From Alphaproteobacteria bacterium (GTDB taxonomy: Bacteria; Pseudomonadota; Alphaproteobacteria; UBA7985; JAUIBT01): 56,050 bases of DNA. The position numbers and the translations under genes are program-made. Below are positions 1 through 8,594 of this stretch, one piece after another (within the stretch, counting starts at the first letter, position 1; each line of letters opens with the position of its first letter). The stretch is from assembly GCA_030428565.1 (NCBI GenBank), contig JAUIDR010000021.1, positions 1 to 56,050 on the forward strand. The letters are read 5' to 3'. The notes beneath the pieces are model-generated. The model was not told the DNA's origin. It was given only the letters and a program-made list of their open reading frames with translations, and ran no database searches.

Positions 1-557
1 ATGGCGACGCGAGCATCAAGTCGCCGCCGCCATTGCTCATCGCAAAACACGCCATAAAATGCAACTGTAGTACTAGGAGCGAGCGTGGCCTTGCGCTACA
101 GAACCCGCCAATTGATGCTCTGTTGAGCAACGACAAGACAGTCATGCCAGAGCTGATTGTTTATCGCGAAGGTCCAGCCGTCACGACGGCGGCAATCGTT
201 ACCCTGCTGCCAAGCGCTGGCAGGGGCTGGCAGCGCCACGACGTTCCCCTGCTTGCTAGGATTCTTGATGGCGAACTGACGGTGAACCAAAGCCAAAGGG
301 GCAAGAAGGCCTTTCAAGCCAGCGCTTCCTTTCTGGAAGCTTTCCATAGTTCGCACAATGGCACCTACATCAGCGCTAAAGCGATGCGCGTCTTGGCCGT
401 TTTCGCGAGTGGGGACGGTGCTGCTAAGACGGAGCTGCCAATACGGTGACGTTGGGTCTATAGGGCGGTGAGTGCCGCCCGCTAGTTTCCTTCCTCGCCG
501 CTCGACTGATGTGATCCTTTATGATCCTCGTCCAAATCTGGCCTCTGTATCTTTGGT
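1..557. other. Unassigned left edge, no supported gene
   Basis: No open frame here is convincing. A 138-codon frame on the plus strand (33-449) and an 86-codon frame on the minus strand (96-356) overlap each other, and neither translation resembles a family I recognise. Neither has a clear ribosome-binding site. A GC-rich hairpin with 6-bp arms lies at 463-480. The stretch may be decayed coding DNA, since the next recognisable gene downstream is also broken, but that is inference. Confidence 0.4.
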
Positions 558-824
558 TTGAGGCTGCTTTTGTTATCGCCAGCACGATCAAATGGCCGTG
601 AGTCGGAATTCTGTCGCAGCACTTTTACCCGCAAGATTGAAATTCTTGAGGGCGACGCGCTTGTGGCAGAAATCAAAGGCGCCATCCGTGAGGTCGAGGT
701 CGGACCCGGCAAGGTCGTCGATTGGTACTTGGTGCCGGTTCAGACCGTCGACGAGGGCGAAATGTCTTGTGAACTGCCGGGCCACCGCGAGTCAGGCATG
801 TTCGTGCCGATCACGGTCAAGTAA
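558..824 (+). pseudogene. Cupredoxin-like C-terminal fragment, probably broken
   Basis: The last 40 residues look like the end of a type I copper protein. The stretch CELPGHRESGM has the Cys-x4-His-x4-Met spacing of the copper-ligand loop and is followed by a short final strand (FVPITVK). Upstream, residues from about 26 on (KIEILEGDALVAEIKG, then VEVGPGK) fit the preceding beta-strands. The first 25 residues do not look like cupredoxin, there is no signal peptide, and the first histidine ligand cannot be found. I therefore infer that the front was lost by frameshift or deletion. A strong terminator follows about 55 bp downstream, which suggests a formerly expressed gene. A divergent intact protein is less likely. 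Confidence 0.55.
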
Positions 825-880
825 GCCACGATCGTCCAAGCCATGGCCAAGTCTTGGCCTATCAAGCTTTAAACACAAAA

Positions 881-910
881 GGGGGAGGCCCATTGGCCTC
901 CCCCTTTTTT
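881..910 (+). terminator. Rho-independent terminator
   Basis: A perfect 10-bp stem (GGGGGAGGCC at 881-890 with GGCCTCCCCC at 895-904) has a 4-base loop and is followed by six T at 905-910. It ends the cupredoxin-like fragment. The A run before the stem could let it work on the other strand as well. Confidence 0.85.
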
Positions 911-960
911 CATGGGCTCTTGGTGTCTAAACAACGACGATTTGCCCGAAGTCCTGACGG

Positions 961-1011
961 CGTTCCCTTGTCGGCGTTCCCTTGTCGGCGCTCTCTTGTC
1001 GGCGCTCCCTG
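961..1011. repeat. 14-bp tandem repeat, about 3.6 copies
   Basis: Units start at 961, 975 and 989, with a partial fourth at 1003. The unit is close to CGTTCCCTTGTCGG. The array is intergenic, between the terminator at 881 and the end of paaK. Confidence 0.8.
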
Positions 1012-1111
1012 GGAGCGCTCTTGACGGCGATGTCCTGACGGCTCACCCTGGGCCGCAGCGCCTACAAAGGTCTACAAAGGTTTGCCATGCAGGCCGCATT
1101 GGCATTTGGCG

Positions 1112-2533
1112 TCAGCGCTCATCCACGACGCGCTTGGCTTTGCCCTCACTACGCGCAACACCGCCGGGATCGCGCACGTCGATCGAGACGCTGATGCCCA
1201 CCATGGTTTTAATCTTGTTCGACAGTTCGCTCGCGGCTTGAGCACGCGCCTCTTCGCTCTGTGCCTCGGGGTTGCACTCGACCAGCACCTCCATCGCATC
1301 CATGGGGCCCTTTTTGAACAGGCGCAATTGGTAATGCGGTGCCAGAGCCGGGACGGTCAAGACCTGCTCTTCGATCTGGGTCGGGAAGACGTTGACGCCG
1401 CGCAAGATAATCATGTCATCGCTGCGGCCCGTGATTTTGGCCATGCGGCGCATCGAGCGTGCGGTGCCAGGCAACAAACGGGTCAAATCGCGGGTGCGGT
1501 ATCGAATAATCGGCAGCGCTTCTTTGGTCAGCGATGTAAAGACCAGCTCGCCTTCTTCACCATCGGGCAGGACTTCGCCGGTCTCGGGGTTGATGATCTC
1601 GGGCAAGAAGTGGTCTTCCCAGATATGAAGGCCGTCCTTGGTCTCAACGCATTCGTTAGAAACGCCTGGTCCGATGATTTCCGACAGGCCAAAAATGTCC
1701 ACCGCGTGCATGTCGAAGGTATTCTCGATCTCTTGGCGGATGGACTCGGTCCAAGGCTCGGCACCGAAAATGCCGATCTCTAGCGAGCAGCTGCGTGGGT
1801 CGATGCCTTGGCGTTTAAATTCTTCGGCGATCGACAGCATGTAAGAGGGCGTCACCATGATGACCCGCGGCTTGAAATCTTGGATCAATTGCACCTGGCG
1901 CGCGGTCTGACCGCCGGACATGGGAATAACGGTACAGCCCAACTTTTCCGCGCCGTAGTGTGCGCCCAGACCGCCGGTGAATAGGCCGTAGCCATAGGCG
2001 ACATGAACGCGGTCACCAGGGCGGACGCCAGCGGCGACCATCGAACGCGCCACGACTTCGGCCCAGGTGTTGATGTCCTTCTTAGAATACCCCACCACGG
2101 TCGGCTTGCCGGTCGTTCCGCTGGAGGCATGGATGCGCGCGACTTGCTCCATTGGAACCGCGAACATGCCAAACGGATAATTATCACGCAGATCGGATTT
2201 CAGCGTGAAGGGAAACTTGGCCAAATCCGCTAGGCTCTCAAGGTCGTCCGGTGTGACCCCGGCTTCATCGAACTTGGCCTTGTAGAGGGGCGAGTTGTTG
2301 TAGGCATGGGTCAAGCTCCAGCGCAGACGCTCGAGCTGCACGGCCTCAATCTCAGCGCGCGGGGCCAGCTCAATGGGGTTGATCAGTTCAGCAGCCGGCG
2401 ACAATTCATTGCGCACCAGGCCCTGGGCTTGGCTGAAGGTGGCTGGCTTGTCGCTGCCTGGGCCGGTGCCGGCTGAGCTGGTGCTGGCTGAGCTGGTCGG
2501 CTGGGTCTTGATCAGTTTTGAATAAAGTTCCAT
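1112..2533 (-). CDS. paaK: Phenylacetate-CoA ligase
   Basis: This is an ANL-superfamily adenylate-forming enzyme that activates phenylacetate (or a related aryl acid) with ATP and coenzyme A, the entry step of the aerobic phenylacetyl-CoA pathway. The 473-residue product has the ATP-loop motif SSGTTGKPTV near residue 139, the YGYGLFTGGLGAHYGAEKLG block typical of PaaK, IFGLSE, YRTRD and the C-terminal lid. Residues 11-34 are a Ser/Thr/Gly-rich extension encoded in part by a 15-bp duplication and absent from typical PaaK of about 435 residues. The start has a good GAGGAC site. It lies 44 bp after paaI on the same strand. No other paa genes are in the window, so the exact acid is inferred. Confidence 0.93.
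   Translation of the reverse strand: MELYSKLIKTQPTSSASTSSAGTGPGSDKPATFSQAQGLVRNELSPAAELINPIELAPRAEIEAVQLERLRWSLTHAYNNSPLYKAKFDEAGVTPDDLESLADLAKFPFTLKSDLRDNYPFGMFAVPMEQVARIHASSGTTGKPTVVGYSKKDINTWAEVVARSMVAAGVRPGDRVHVAYGYGLFTGGLGAHYGAEKLGCTVIPMSGGQTARQVQLIQDFKPRVIMVTPSYMLSIAEEFKRQGIDPRSCSLEIGIFGAEPWTESIRQEIENTFDMHAVDIFGLSEIIGPGVSNECVETKDGLHIWEDHFLPEIINPETGEVLPDGEEGELVFTSLTKEALPIIRYRTRDLTRLLPGTARSMRRMAKITGRSDDMIILRGVNVFPTQIEEQVLTVPALAPHYQLRLFKKGPMDAMEVLVECNPEAQSEEARAQAASELSNKIKTMVGISVSIDVRDPGGVARSEGKAKRVVDER
2465..2494. repeat. 15-bp duplication inside paaK
   Basis: Two copies of a 15-bp unit (2465-2479 and 2480-2494, one mismatch) encode part of the Ser/Thr/Ala-rich N-terminal extension of PaaK. 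The period keeps the reading frame. Confidence 0.7.
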
Positions 2534-2577
2534 GTCCTCGTCCTGTTTTCGCTGATTTTTTGTTCGCCCTGAGCGTC

Positions 2578-3072
2578 TTAAAGATCGCTCTCTGGAATAA
2601 CGTGGCCCTTGATCTGCCGCGATTGACCGCGGAACAGGGCCACAAGTGCGCCAGTCTCCTGCACGCTGACCCTGATATCATAAATCTGGCTGCGGCCCGC
2701 GCCCCCAGCCTTGACCGCCTCGGCGATCAGGGTTTGCCCAATCTGGCCCGGTGCCAGATAGGACATGCTGCCCATTTGGCTGACCGTGACCAGATTGCCT
2801 GAGTTGCAGGCATGGGCAAATGCGGTATCTGCCAAACTGAAGATCGCGCCGCCGTGACAAATTTTGTGGCCGTTGAGGTGGTTGGGCCCGACGGTCATCG
2901 CCATGACGCACCGCTCGGGCTCGGCTTCAAGAATACGCATGTCGAGCGATTGGGAATAGTGATCGTGGCTCAGCATGGTCTCGGCGACGCGCTGGGCCAG
3001 GGTTTGGGCCTGGGATTGAGCCTCGGATGGGGCCTGAGATTGGGCCTGAGATGGAGCCTGCAGATCGCTCAT
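2578..3072 (-). CDS. paaI: PaaI-type hotdog acyl-CoA thioesterase
   Basis: PaaI releases CoA from stalled ring-hydroxylated phenylacetyl-CoA intermediates and so rescues the CoA pool. The core (residues 28-164) has the hotdog motif HGGAIFSLADTAFAHACN, with the asparagine and aspartate that mark this clade. Residues 5-25 are a Gln/Ala/Ser stretch encoded by a 12-bp tandem repeat, so the protein is longer than the usual 140 or so residues. The start has a strong AGGAGGAG site 7 bases upstream. It is the first gene of the operon with paaK and lies just behind a palindromic promoter. Confidence 0.9.
   Translation of the reverse strand: MSDLQAPSQAQSQAPSEAQSQAQTLAQRVAETMLSHDHYSQSLDMRILEAEPERCVMAMTVGPNHLNGHKICHGGAIFSLADTAFAHACNSGNLVTVSQMGSMSYLAPGQIGQTLIAEAVKAGGAGRSQIYDIRVSVQETGALVALFRGQSRQIKGHVIPESDL
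3006..3065. repeat. 12-bp tandem repeat, five units, in paaI
   Basis: Five units in exact 12-bp phase (3006, 3018, 3030, 3042, 3054; consensus GGGCCTGAGATT) encode the Gln/Ala/Ser N-terminus of PaaI. They begin only two codons after the start, outside the thioesterase fold. Confidence 0.85.
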
Positions 3073-3161
3073 GTTTAGTCTCCTCCTGGCGGCTGTTGCA
3101 AATCGCTGCCTCTGTTGGGGCCGCTTGTTCCCACTGAGCGGCTTACCGTATTTATCCTGAC

Positions 3162-3204
3162 GTTATGTTACGTAAACATTGAAAGTCAATCTTTTTTGTA
3201 ACAT
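3162..3204 (-). promoter_or_regulatory. paaI-paaK promoter with inverted-repeat operator
   Basis: On the minus strand a -35 box TTGACT (3184-3189) and a -10 box CATAAC (3162-3167) are 16 bp apart, about 90 bp upstream of paaI. A perfect 7-bp inverted repeat, ATGTTAC at 3165-3171 and GTAACAT at 3198-3204, flanks the -35 box and touches the -10 box. A TTACGTAA palindrome lies at 3168-3175. Such a layout is typical of a repressor operator. A PaaR/TetR-type or GntR-type regulator is a guess, as no regulator gene is near. Confidence 0.5.
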
Positions 3205-3315
3205 TTAGTGTCGCTCGGGCTTTGTGACGACCATTGGCCGAGGGGCCCAATCGCCAAGCTTGACCTTGTGCTTGCGTCAGCGTCAAGTAGCCGAACGACC
3301 TTGTAAGGAGCTTGC

Positions 3316-4230
3316 ATGATTTTGCCGATCTTGCGCAAAGGGCCAGAGATCGGCTTTGCCGCGGCTCTCTTGGCTTTGTTTACACCAGGCTTTGATGCTC
3401 AGGTGGCGCAAGCGATTCCGATTTTGTTGCCTCTATTGACCTTCCTGTCCTTGGTTTTGCTACCCCCTCAATCAGGCGAGGCGCGCTTTGCCTGGTGGCA
3501 ACCGCCCGTGTTGGTGGTCTGGGGGCAAGGCGTCTTGCCCTGGCTGCTGGTGGGCGCGCTCGCCCTAATGGGCCTGCCGCGTGATTGGCTGTTGATCGCT
3601 TTGTTGCTGAACTCGGTTAGCAGCGTCTATTTGGTGACAAATTTTGCGATCTATCTGGACCGCCGACCGCGATTGATGTTGGCGCTCTTGTTGACCGGAC
3701 TCTGTGCTACGCCTTTGTTTTTGTTCATCAATGCCAGTCTATTTTTCCGCTCGTTGGTAGCGATTGACCTGGGCGGTTTTGCCGTGGCGGTGGGGCTCTA
3801 TTTGCTCGTGCCCATGCTGGCCGCGTGGCTGGTGCGTCGAGGTGGCGTGGGGCCAAGCCATCGGCCCTACTGGCAGCTTGCCAGCCTGGCCACTGTGGCG
3901 CTGATTGCCTTTGGGTTGGAGGCTGAGGTCAGCGCCGCCCTGGCTCAAGCGGTAGGCGCGCAGGATGCTAAGGCCCTGTTGGCCATCGCGCGCGCTTTGG
4001 GCTTTGTGGTGATGTTGTCGTTGGTCACTTTCCTTGTCTCGCGTGCCTGCCTGCGTCTGGTGGGGCAGGATGCGGCGGGCTTGGTGGCGCTGAGCCACGC
4101 GGTGCGCAATGCGGCCATGGTCTATGTGTTGGTGCAGGCCTATTTGCCTGACAGCTATGGCCTGGTCTTGGGCGTTGTACAAATACCGATTTATTTTGCG
4201 CCCATCGCGCTTCGCAAAATTCGCGCCTAG
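3316..4230 (+). CDS. Polytopic membrane protein, bile acid:sodium symporter-like
   Basis: The 304-residue product is almost entirely hydrophobic, with eight to ten predicted membrane segments and short loops. The length and the late segment with RNAAMVYVLVQAYLP followed by QIPIYFAPIAL fit the BASS/SBF family of sodium-coupled organic anion carriers. An AEC-type carrier is the main alternative. The start has an AAGGAG site 7 bases upstream. It is transcribed divergently from the paaI-paaK operon across a 243-bp gap, so an aromatic acid substrate is possible, but this is inference from position only. Confidence 0.55.
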   Translation: MILPILRKGPEIGFAAALLALFTPGFDAQVAQAIPILLPLLTFLSLVLLPPQSGEARFAWWQPPVLVVWGQGVLPWLLVGALALMGLPRDWLLIALLLNSVSSVYLVTNFAIYLDRRPRLMLALLLTGLCATPLFLFINASLFFRSLVAIDLGGFAVAVGLYLLVPMLAAWLVRRGGVGPSHRPYWQLASLATVALIAFGLEAEVSAALAQAVGAQDAKALLAIARALGFVVMLSLVTFLVSRACLRLVGQDAAGLVALSHAVRNAAMVYVLVQAYLPDSYGLVLGVVQIPIYFAPIALRKIRA

Positions 4231-4424
4231 CGGCTCTAGACGCCTGCGGCTCGACGGCGCACACGATGCCAGCTTCAGCTTTGCGCCGATTGGCCCTTGT
4301 CCGGTGCGAAGTTTCCAGACCTTGCGTTTTGACATTACCGTTGGTGAATACGGTCTGGACGATACCGGCGCGATCAAAATTGTTCAGCGATGGACCTACG
4401 ACGGTGGCGCTCTAAGGTCGGGAC

Positions 4425-4754
4425 TCAATTAGCCCGCCAGACGACGGTAGCCACGAGGAAGATAGCAGATTGGAAGACAGCAGATAGAAAGACATGAGCG
4501 CGCATGTCATAGCGCGTTGCAATTCTGCGGAAATCCTTGAGGCGGCAGAACATGCGCTCCACGACGTTGCGACCTCGATAAGCAGCTTTGTCATAGGATT
4601 TGGGGTGTTTGCGTGTTGGGTTCGGTGAGATGGCGGCCTGGTATCCCCTTTCAGTCAACCAATCGCTTAACCGTTGCGCGACATAGGCGCGGTGCGCGAG
4701 AAGGCATCGTGGACTAGGGGCCATACTGGGCAGGGCAATCGTGCCGGCGGGCAC
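4425..4754 (-). pseudogene. IS5-family transposase C-terminal remnant
   Basis: The 109-codon frame matches the C-terminal third of IS5-family (IS427-like) DDE transposases. It has the YRGRNVVERMFCRLKDFRRI block containing the catalytic glutamate, followed by ATRYDMRAHVFLSAV. The RNase H-fold aspartates and the N-terminal half are missing, and I see no inverted repeats around it. It lies between a transporter gene and the aldolase gene and is a dead scar of an old insertion. Confidence 0.8.
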
Positions 4755-4830
4755 CTGTCTTGAGTATATGCACGATGCCGAAGATTACCCGCCGGTGATC
4801 AACACGCCGCGCAACAACCGCCAATCTGAG

Positions 4831-4920
4831 TTTGACTTAATTGGTTTCGGCGTAACCGGGTTTGACTTGACTGGTTCTGACTTAGCCGGGTTCGGCCAGT
4901 TTTGGTTCGGCCCGTCTAGA
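4831..4920. repeat. 15-bp degenerate tandem repeat, six units
   Basis: Six units in exact 15-bp phase run from 4831, alternating between TTTGACTTGACTGGT-like and TTCGGC..CCGGG-like forms. They lie just downstream of the stop codon of the aldolase gene. A 73-codon minus-strand frame crosses them with a five-residue Pro/Lys/Asn repeat, but I see no start signal for it and do not call it a gene. Confidence 0.7.
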
Positions 4921-4944
4921 CCAGCCCGACCAAACCGACCCGGT

Positions 4945-5835
4945 CTAGGTGCGCGAAGCAGCAACCGTTTCTTCGATGGTCTGGGCGATGGTGGCGTTGA
5001 AGTCATCGTCGCTTTGATCGCGGCTCAGCCCTTCGGTCAAGGCGCGTGAAAAACTAGCGATAATGCCCTTGTTCGCCGACAGGCGGCGGTTTGATTCGGC
5101 GCGCGAATAGCCGCCCGACAGCGCCACGACGCGCAACACGCGCGGATGGTCGACCAGCTCTTGATAGAAGCCCGGCTTTTCCGGCAAGGTCAGTTTGAGC
5201 ATGATCTCTTGACCCGGCTCAAGATGATTGAGGCCGCTCAAGATGGCCGCTTTCAAGGTGGCTTCACAGTCGGCTTTGTCATCGGCGTTGATATTGACCT
5301 CGGGCTCGACGATCGGCACCAGCCCGTGCGACAGAATTTGGCGCGCTAGCTTACACTGCTGATTGACCACCGCAGCAATACCAGCCGCGTTGTTCTCATG
5401 AATGACCGAGCGCATTTTGGTGCCAAAAATCCCAGCGGCTACCGCCCGGCTGCACAGCGCGTCGAGTTCGGGCATGGGCTTTAGAATTTGCACGCCGTCT
5501 TGGGTGTCTTCCAAGCCCTTATCGACCTTCAAGAAGGGCACTACGCCGCGTTGTTCCCACAAGTATTTCGGCACCGGCACGCCCTCAACGCTGCCGTCCA
5601 TGGTGCGTTCGAACAAGATGGCACCGATGACCTGCTCACCGGTAAAGGCGGGCGCCGTCATGATGCGCGCGCGCATTTGGTGGATCAACGCAAACATTTC
5701 ATCGTCGTTGGCATAATCCTGACCGTTCACGCCGTATGCCGCCAAGGCCTTAGGTGTCGAGCCACCGCTCTGATCCAGGGCGGCAATCATGCCTTGGCCG
5801 TCGATAAGTTGTTTGCGTTGTTCTGAATTGCTCAT
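4945..5835 (-). CDS. fda: Class I fructose-bisphosphate aldolase
   Basis: This enzyme cleaves fructose 1,6-bisphosphate to dihydroxyacetone phosphate and glyceraldehyde 3-phosphate through a Schiff base, without metal. The 296-residue protein matches the bacterial Fda (FbaB-like) class I type: AALDQSGGSTPKAL near the start, ILFERTMDG, VPFLKVDKGLE, IVEPEV, and IMLKLTLPE carrying the likely Schiff-base lysine (K214), then ALSGGYSR. The length is normal. It stands alone on the minus strand, followed by repeats and the IS5 scar. The start at 5835 gives the conserved N-terminus. Confidence 0.93.
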   Translation of the reverse strand: MSNSEQRKQLIDGQGMIAALDQSGGSTPKALAAYGVNGQDYANDDEMFALIHQMRARIMTAPAFTGEQVIGAILFERTMDGSVEGVPVPKYLWEQRGVVPFLKVDKGLEDTQDGVQILKPMPELDALCSRAVAAGIFGTKMRSVIHENNAAGIAAVVNQQCKLARQILSHGLVPIVEPEVNINADDKADCEATLKAAILSGLNHLEPGQEIMLKLTLPEKPGFYQELVDHPRVLRVVALSGGYSRAESNRRLSANKGIIASFSRALTEGLSRDQSDDDFNATIAQTIEETVAASRT

Positions 5836-6020
5836 GACGCTTGTTTTTTCCCCAATAGTACATGCGCGGCTGCGGATCGCCGGCAGGCAGAAATTGGCGC
5901 AGAGTTTGCCTTATCTGCTGGACCAAGACTAGTGGCCAGGGGTCGCATGGCGCTGAAGCCAACACGCATTGTTGCTGATCTGACATTTGACGCGCGAAAG
6001 CGGCCTTAGTGGTGGCGGAC

Positions 6021-7175
6021 CTAGCGTTTTAGCCAGGTCCAGCGCGGGCGGTCGGCGTCGATGACCTGGGTCTCGCCCCAGCGCTTTTCCAAGGTGAGCG
6101 TGCGCACGTCGGGTTCGGCCATGAGCGCTTCGATGAGGGGCGCGGCGTGGCTGACCACAACGACTTGCGTAGAGGCTGCCGCGCGCAAAATTAGCCGCGC
6201 CAAAGCGGGCATGAGGCTGGTCTCGGGCTCGTTCAGAACCAAGAGACGCGGCGGGCGTGGCGACAAAAGCGCGGCCGTGAGCATGAGATAACGAAGCGTA
6301 CCATCTGAGATTTCAGCGGTGGATAGGGCGCGCAGCAGTCCCTTTTGATGAATGGCGCATTCGAACCAACCGTCGCGATTGGTGATGCTGATTTGGGTGC
6401 CAGGAAAGGCATCGTCGATGGATTCGGCTAGCGCATCGCCGTCACCGACTTCAACGATGGTCTGCAGCGCGGCGGCCAGATTGGCACCGTCGCCCGCCAA
6501 TACCGGTGTGCGGGTGCCGATTTGAGCTTGCCGAGCAGGGGCTTGCTGATCGCTGCGCAGGGCATCATAAAAGCGCCAGGCGCGCATGGTCTCGCGCAGA
6601 TTGAGCAGCTCGAATGCGGCCTTAGGGTGGGCCGCGTGGGTCATCATGCTGTCGTAGTCGGCTAGCTTTGTGTGCACGACTTGCGCTTCGCCCATGGCGC
6701 CGGTCTCGGGATCGCGCAAGGTCACTGCTGGGCCGCGCCGCTCGGCTAAGGTGGTACGCGGATTGAGCTGTTCGCCGATCCACACCGCTTCAGTCTTGAT
6801 GAGCGGATCGCGGGCAAAAGCGCTGCGTCCCTCGGTCGGCAGGCCCAGGTCAATCGCATAGCCGTAATCTTCGCTGGCAAAGCCCAACTTCAGCGCTACT
6901 CTTTGACGGCGTTGGGTGCCCTGCAAGGGGTGTTCGCCGCGCTGAACGGCAGCGCTGGGGGTCTCGGGCCCTGCCCAAAGCGTCGAGTTCAGGCCCCCCT
7001 CTTGCGCCAGCGCCGCGATAACACGCCCCTGGGCGACCTCACCCAACAAGCGCAGAGCGCGGTAGAGATTGGACTTACCACTGCCGTTGGGGCCGGTCAT
7101 CAGAGTCAAGCGGTCCAGAGGGACCACCAGGTCGCGTAGGCTCCGGTATCCGGAAATGGCAAGCGTTATCAGCAT
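6021..7175 (-). CDS. AAA family ATPase, RecF/OLD-like
   Basis: This is a SMC/RecF-type ATPase of the AAA_15/AAA_21 group. Residues 28-36 form the Walker A loop GPNGSGKSN, a signature-like AEISDGTLRYLML occurs near residue 285, and the Walker B stretch RLLVLNEPETSL follows. The switch histidine (VVSHAAPLIE) is present. There is no TOPRIM nuclease domain, so it is not a full OLD nuclease. Such stand-alone proteins are common in proteobacteria and their substrate is unknown. The neighbours on the same strand are housekeeping genes, which gives no sign of a defence partner. Confidence 0.8.
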   Translation of the reverse strand: MLITLAISGYRSLRDLVVPLDRLTLMTGPNGSGKSNLYRALRLLGEVAQGRVIAALAQEGGLNSTLWAGPETPSAAVQRGEHPLQGTQRRQRVALKLGFASEDYGYAIDLGLPTEGRSAFARDPLIKTEAVWIGEQLNPRTTLAERRGPAVTLRDPETGAMGEAQVVHTKLADYDSMMTHAAHPKAAFELLNLRETMRAWRFYDALRSDQQAPARQAQIGTRTPVLAGDGANLAAALQTIVEVGDGDALAESIDDAFPGTQISITNRDGWFECAIHQKGLLRALSTAEISDGTLRYLMLTAALLSPRPPRLLVLNEPETSLMPALARLILRAAASTQVVVVSHAAPLIEALMAEPDVRTLTLEKRWGETQVIDADRPRWTWLKR

Positions 7176-7201
7176 GCTAGCGCATCATTGCCGCGAAGGT
7201 A

Positions 7202-8317
7202 TCACCAAGATACATGCGGCACGGGCCCCAAAAAGACCGGGCCAACGCTCATGCCCGCATCGCTTAGATCAATGGGCAGCAACAGCAGCGGCTGCCCATT
7301 GGCGTCGCTCACACCGCTGTCGAGGCGCGCCATCATGGCGACGGCAAAACGCGCTTGAGCGCTGGTTAGAATTCCGGTCTCGCTCAAGGTCTGGATAAAG
7401 TCAGTCAGCCCCGCCAGTTGCAGATTAATACGTCCGCGCGGTTGCAGGTCTTCATTGAGCCGCAGCGCGCCTTGTCCGCTCAGCTCCAAGCGTTGCAGCT
7501 TGGCAGACATGCTTTCCAACGCCAGGACGCCGCCTTGTTTTTGCCAACGCGATACGCTGGTTTCGTCGGGCATGGTGGGCAAGGCTGGCTCGGCGTAGCC
7601 GGTCAGATGGGCGCTTTCAAGAAAGTCGCCGATGGCGGGCGCCAGCTGCTCGGCGCTGGCACCACGGATGAAGGGCAGCTTGCTCAATGCCTGCGCCAAT
7701 TGAACGGTGGCTTCGGGTGGCAGGCGCAGCGCGTCGGCACGCGCGTCCAAGGTCGAACGCGCGCCGGGGCGCAAGAAATGTAGGCGGATCTGCTCGGCTT
7801 CGACCGGTAGACGATCGAGCAGGTTTCCGCTTACAGGGCCCAAGGCCAAATCAACTTCGTTGGGGATTGCGCCAGCAGAGAGGCGGCTACGCAAATAGCC
7901 TTGGCTGACATCGACCGTCGAAGCCAAAGCGGGTTGGCCCAAAGGCGCCAGACGGTGGGCGCCGCTAAGATCCAGGTTGAAGGACCAAGGGGCGTAGGCC
8001 GGAACGCTGACCTTCAGATCGCCTTCGGGCGGCTGCCAGGCCAGCCCCAAATCGCGCGCCGCCACTTCCAGGCCTTCAAAGCGCATATCAAAATCAAACG
8101 GAAAGCCAGAGACCGCCGCCGCTTCTACGTCCAAACGATTGCCGCTGACGTCGCGGCTCATCAGGCTGGCCGCAAAGCCCCAAACCGCGCCCGCGACCAG
8201 CAGCCAATAGACGATATAGGCCCCGCATAGGCTGCCGAGGCTCCAAGCACATCGGCGCGTCCAACGGGCGAGCGGTCCCCGCTTGGGCTTGATTGAGGAG
8301 GGCGAGGAGGCGGTCAT
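7202..8317 (-). CDS. DUF2125 membrane-anchored protein
   Basis: An alphaproteobacterial protein of unknown function. After a basic, Pro/Ser-rich N-terminus a single membrane helix (about residues 25-50) anchors a large extracytoplasmic beta-rich domain, with the DUF2125 features SGFPFDFDMRFEGLEVA and AYAPWSFNLDLSGAHRLAPLG. I chose the ATG at 8317, which has an AGGTG site 5 bases upstream, over a GTG two codons earlier. It ends 26 bp before the ATPase gene and may be cotranscribed with it. A cell-envelope role is inferred from topology. Confidence 0.8.
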   Translation of the reverse strand: MTASSPSSIKPKRGPLARWTRRCAWSLGSLCGAYIVYWLLVAGAVWGFAASLMSRDVSGNRLDVEAAAVSGFPFDFDMRFEGLEVAARDLGLAWQPPEGDLKVSVPAYAPWSFNLDLSGAHRLAPLGQPALASTVDVSQGYLRSRLSAGAIPNEVDLALGPVSGNLLDRLPVEAEQIRLHFLRPGARSTLDARADALRLPPEATVQLAQALSKLPFIRGASAEQLAPAIGDFLESAHLTGYAEPALPTMPDETSVSRWQKQGGVLALESMSAKLQRLELSGQGALRLNEDLQPRGRINLQLAGLTDFIQTLSETGILTSAQARFAVAMMARLDSGVSDANGQPLLLLPIDLSDAGMSVGPVFLGPVPHVSW

Positions 8318-8357
8318 AGGCACCTGTGACTATAAAAATGAGAGCATGGCAGTCGGT

Positions 8358-8594
8358 CTAGCCGCCGAGCTTGGCGGAAATAAGCCGCGCCCACAGCGAC
8401 CAGTCAACGACAAGATAGCCGATCATGAGGACGATGAGCCCGCCCATGGCATAGACCCACCATTGCAGCTCTTTCGGTAGCGGCTGTTGACAATGTTCAC
8501 AGCGGTCTTCAGAGCGCTTGGTCTGCTTGCCGCAATAGGGGCAGGCGCGGGTCATGAGGGTTTTGCGCCGCGGCGGCTTGTTGGCTTGGCTCAT
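8358..8594 (-). CDS. Small zinc-ribbon membrane protein
   Basis: The 78-residue protein has a four-cysteine zinc ribbon (CPYCGKQTKRSEDRCEHCQ) and then one membrane helix (about residues 50-70), with a short tail. I set the start at 8594 because its ATG overlaps the stop codon of the acyltransferase gene in an ATGA junction, a sign of translational coupling. A longer frame upstream would run through the repeat region of that gene in the wrong frame. The function is unknown. Confidence 0.75.
   Translation of the reverse strand: MSQANKPPRRKTLMTRACPYCGKQTKRSEDRCEHCQQPLPKELQWWVYAMGGLIVLMIGYLVVDWSLWARLISAKLGG

Noticed and set aside
1082-1783. 233-codon open frame on the plus strand
   Set aside because: It is antisense to the conserved C-terminal part of paaK and its translation looks like none of the known families.
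4785-5006. 73-codon minus-strand frame with a five-residue repeat
   Set aside because: It overlaps the end of the aldolase gene in another frame, has no ribosome site, and its repeat follows from the 15-bp DNA repeat.
6021-7175. Anti-phage defence system around the AAA ATPase
   Set aside because: There is no TOPRIM or nuclease partner. The neighbours are metabolic and envelope genes, and stand-alone ATPases of this type are common.
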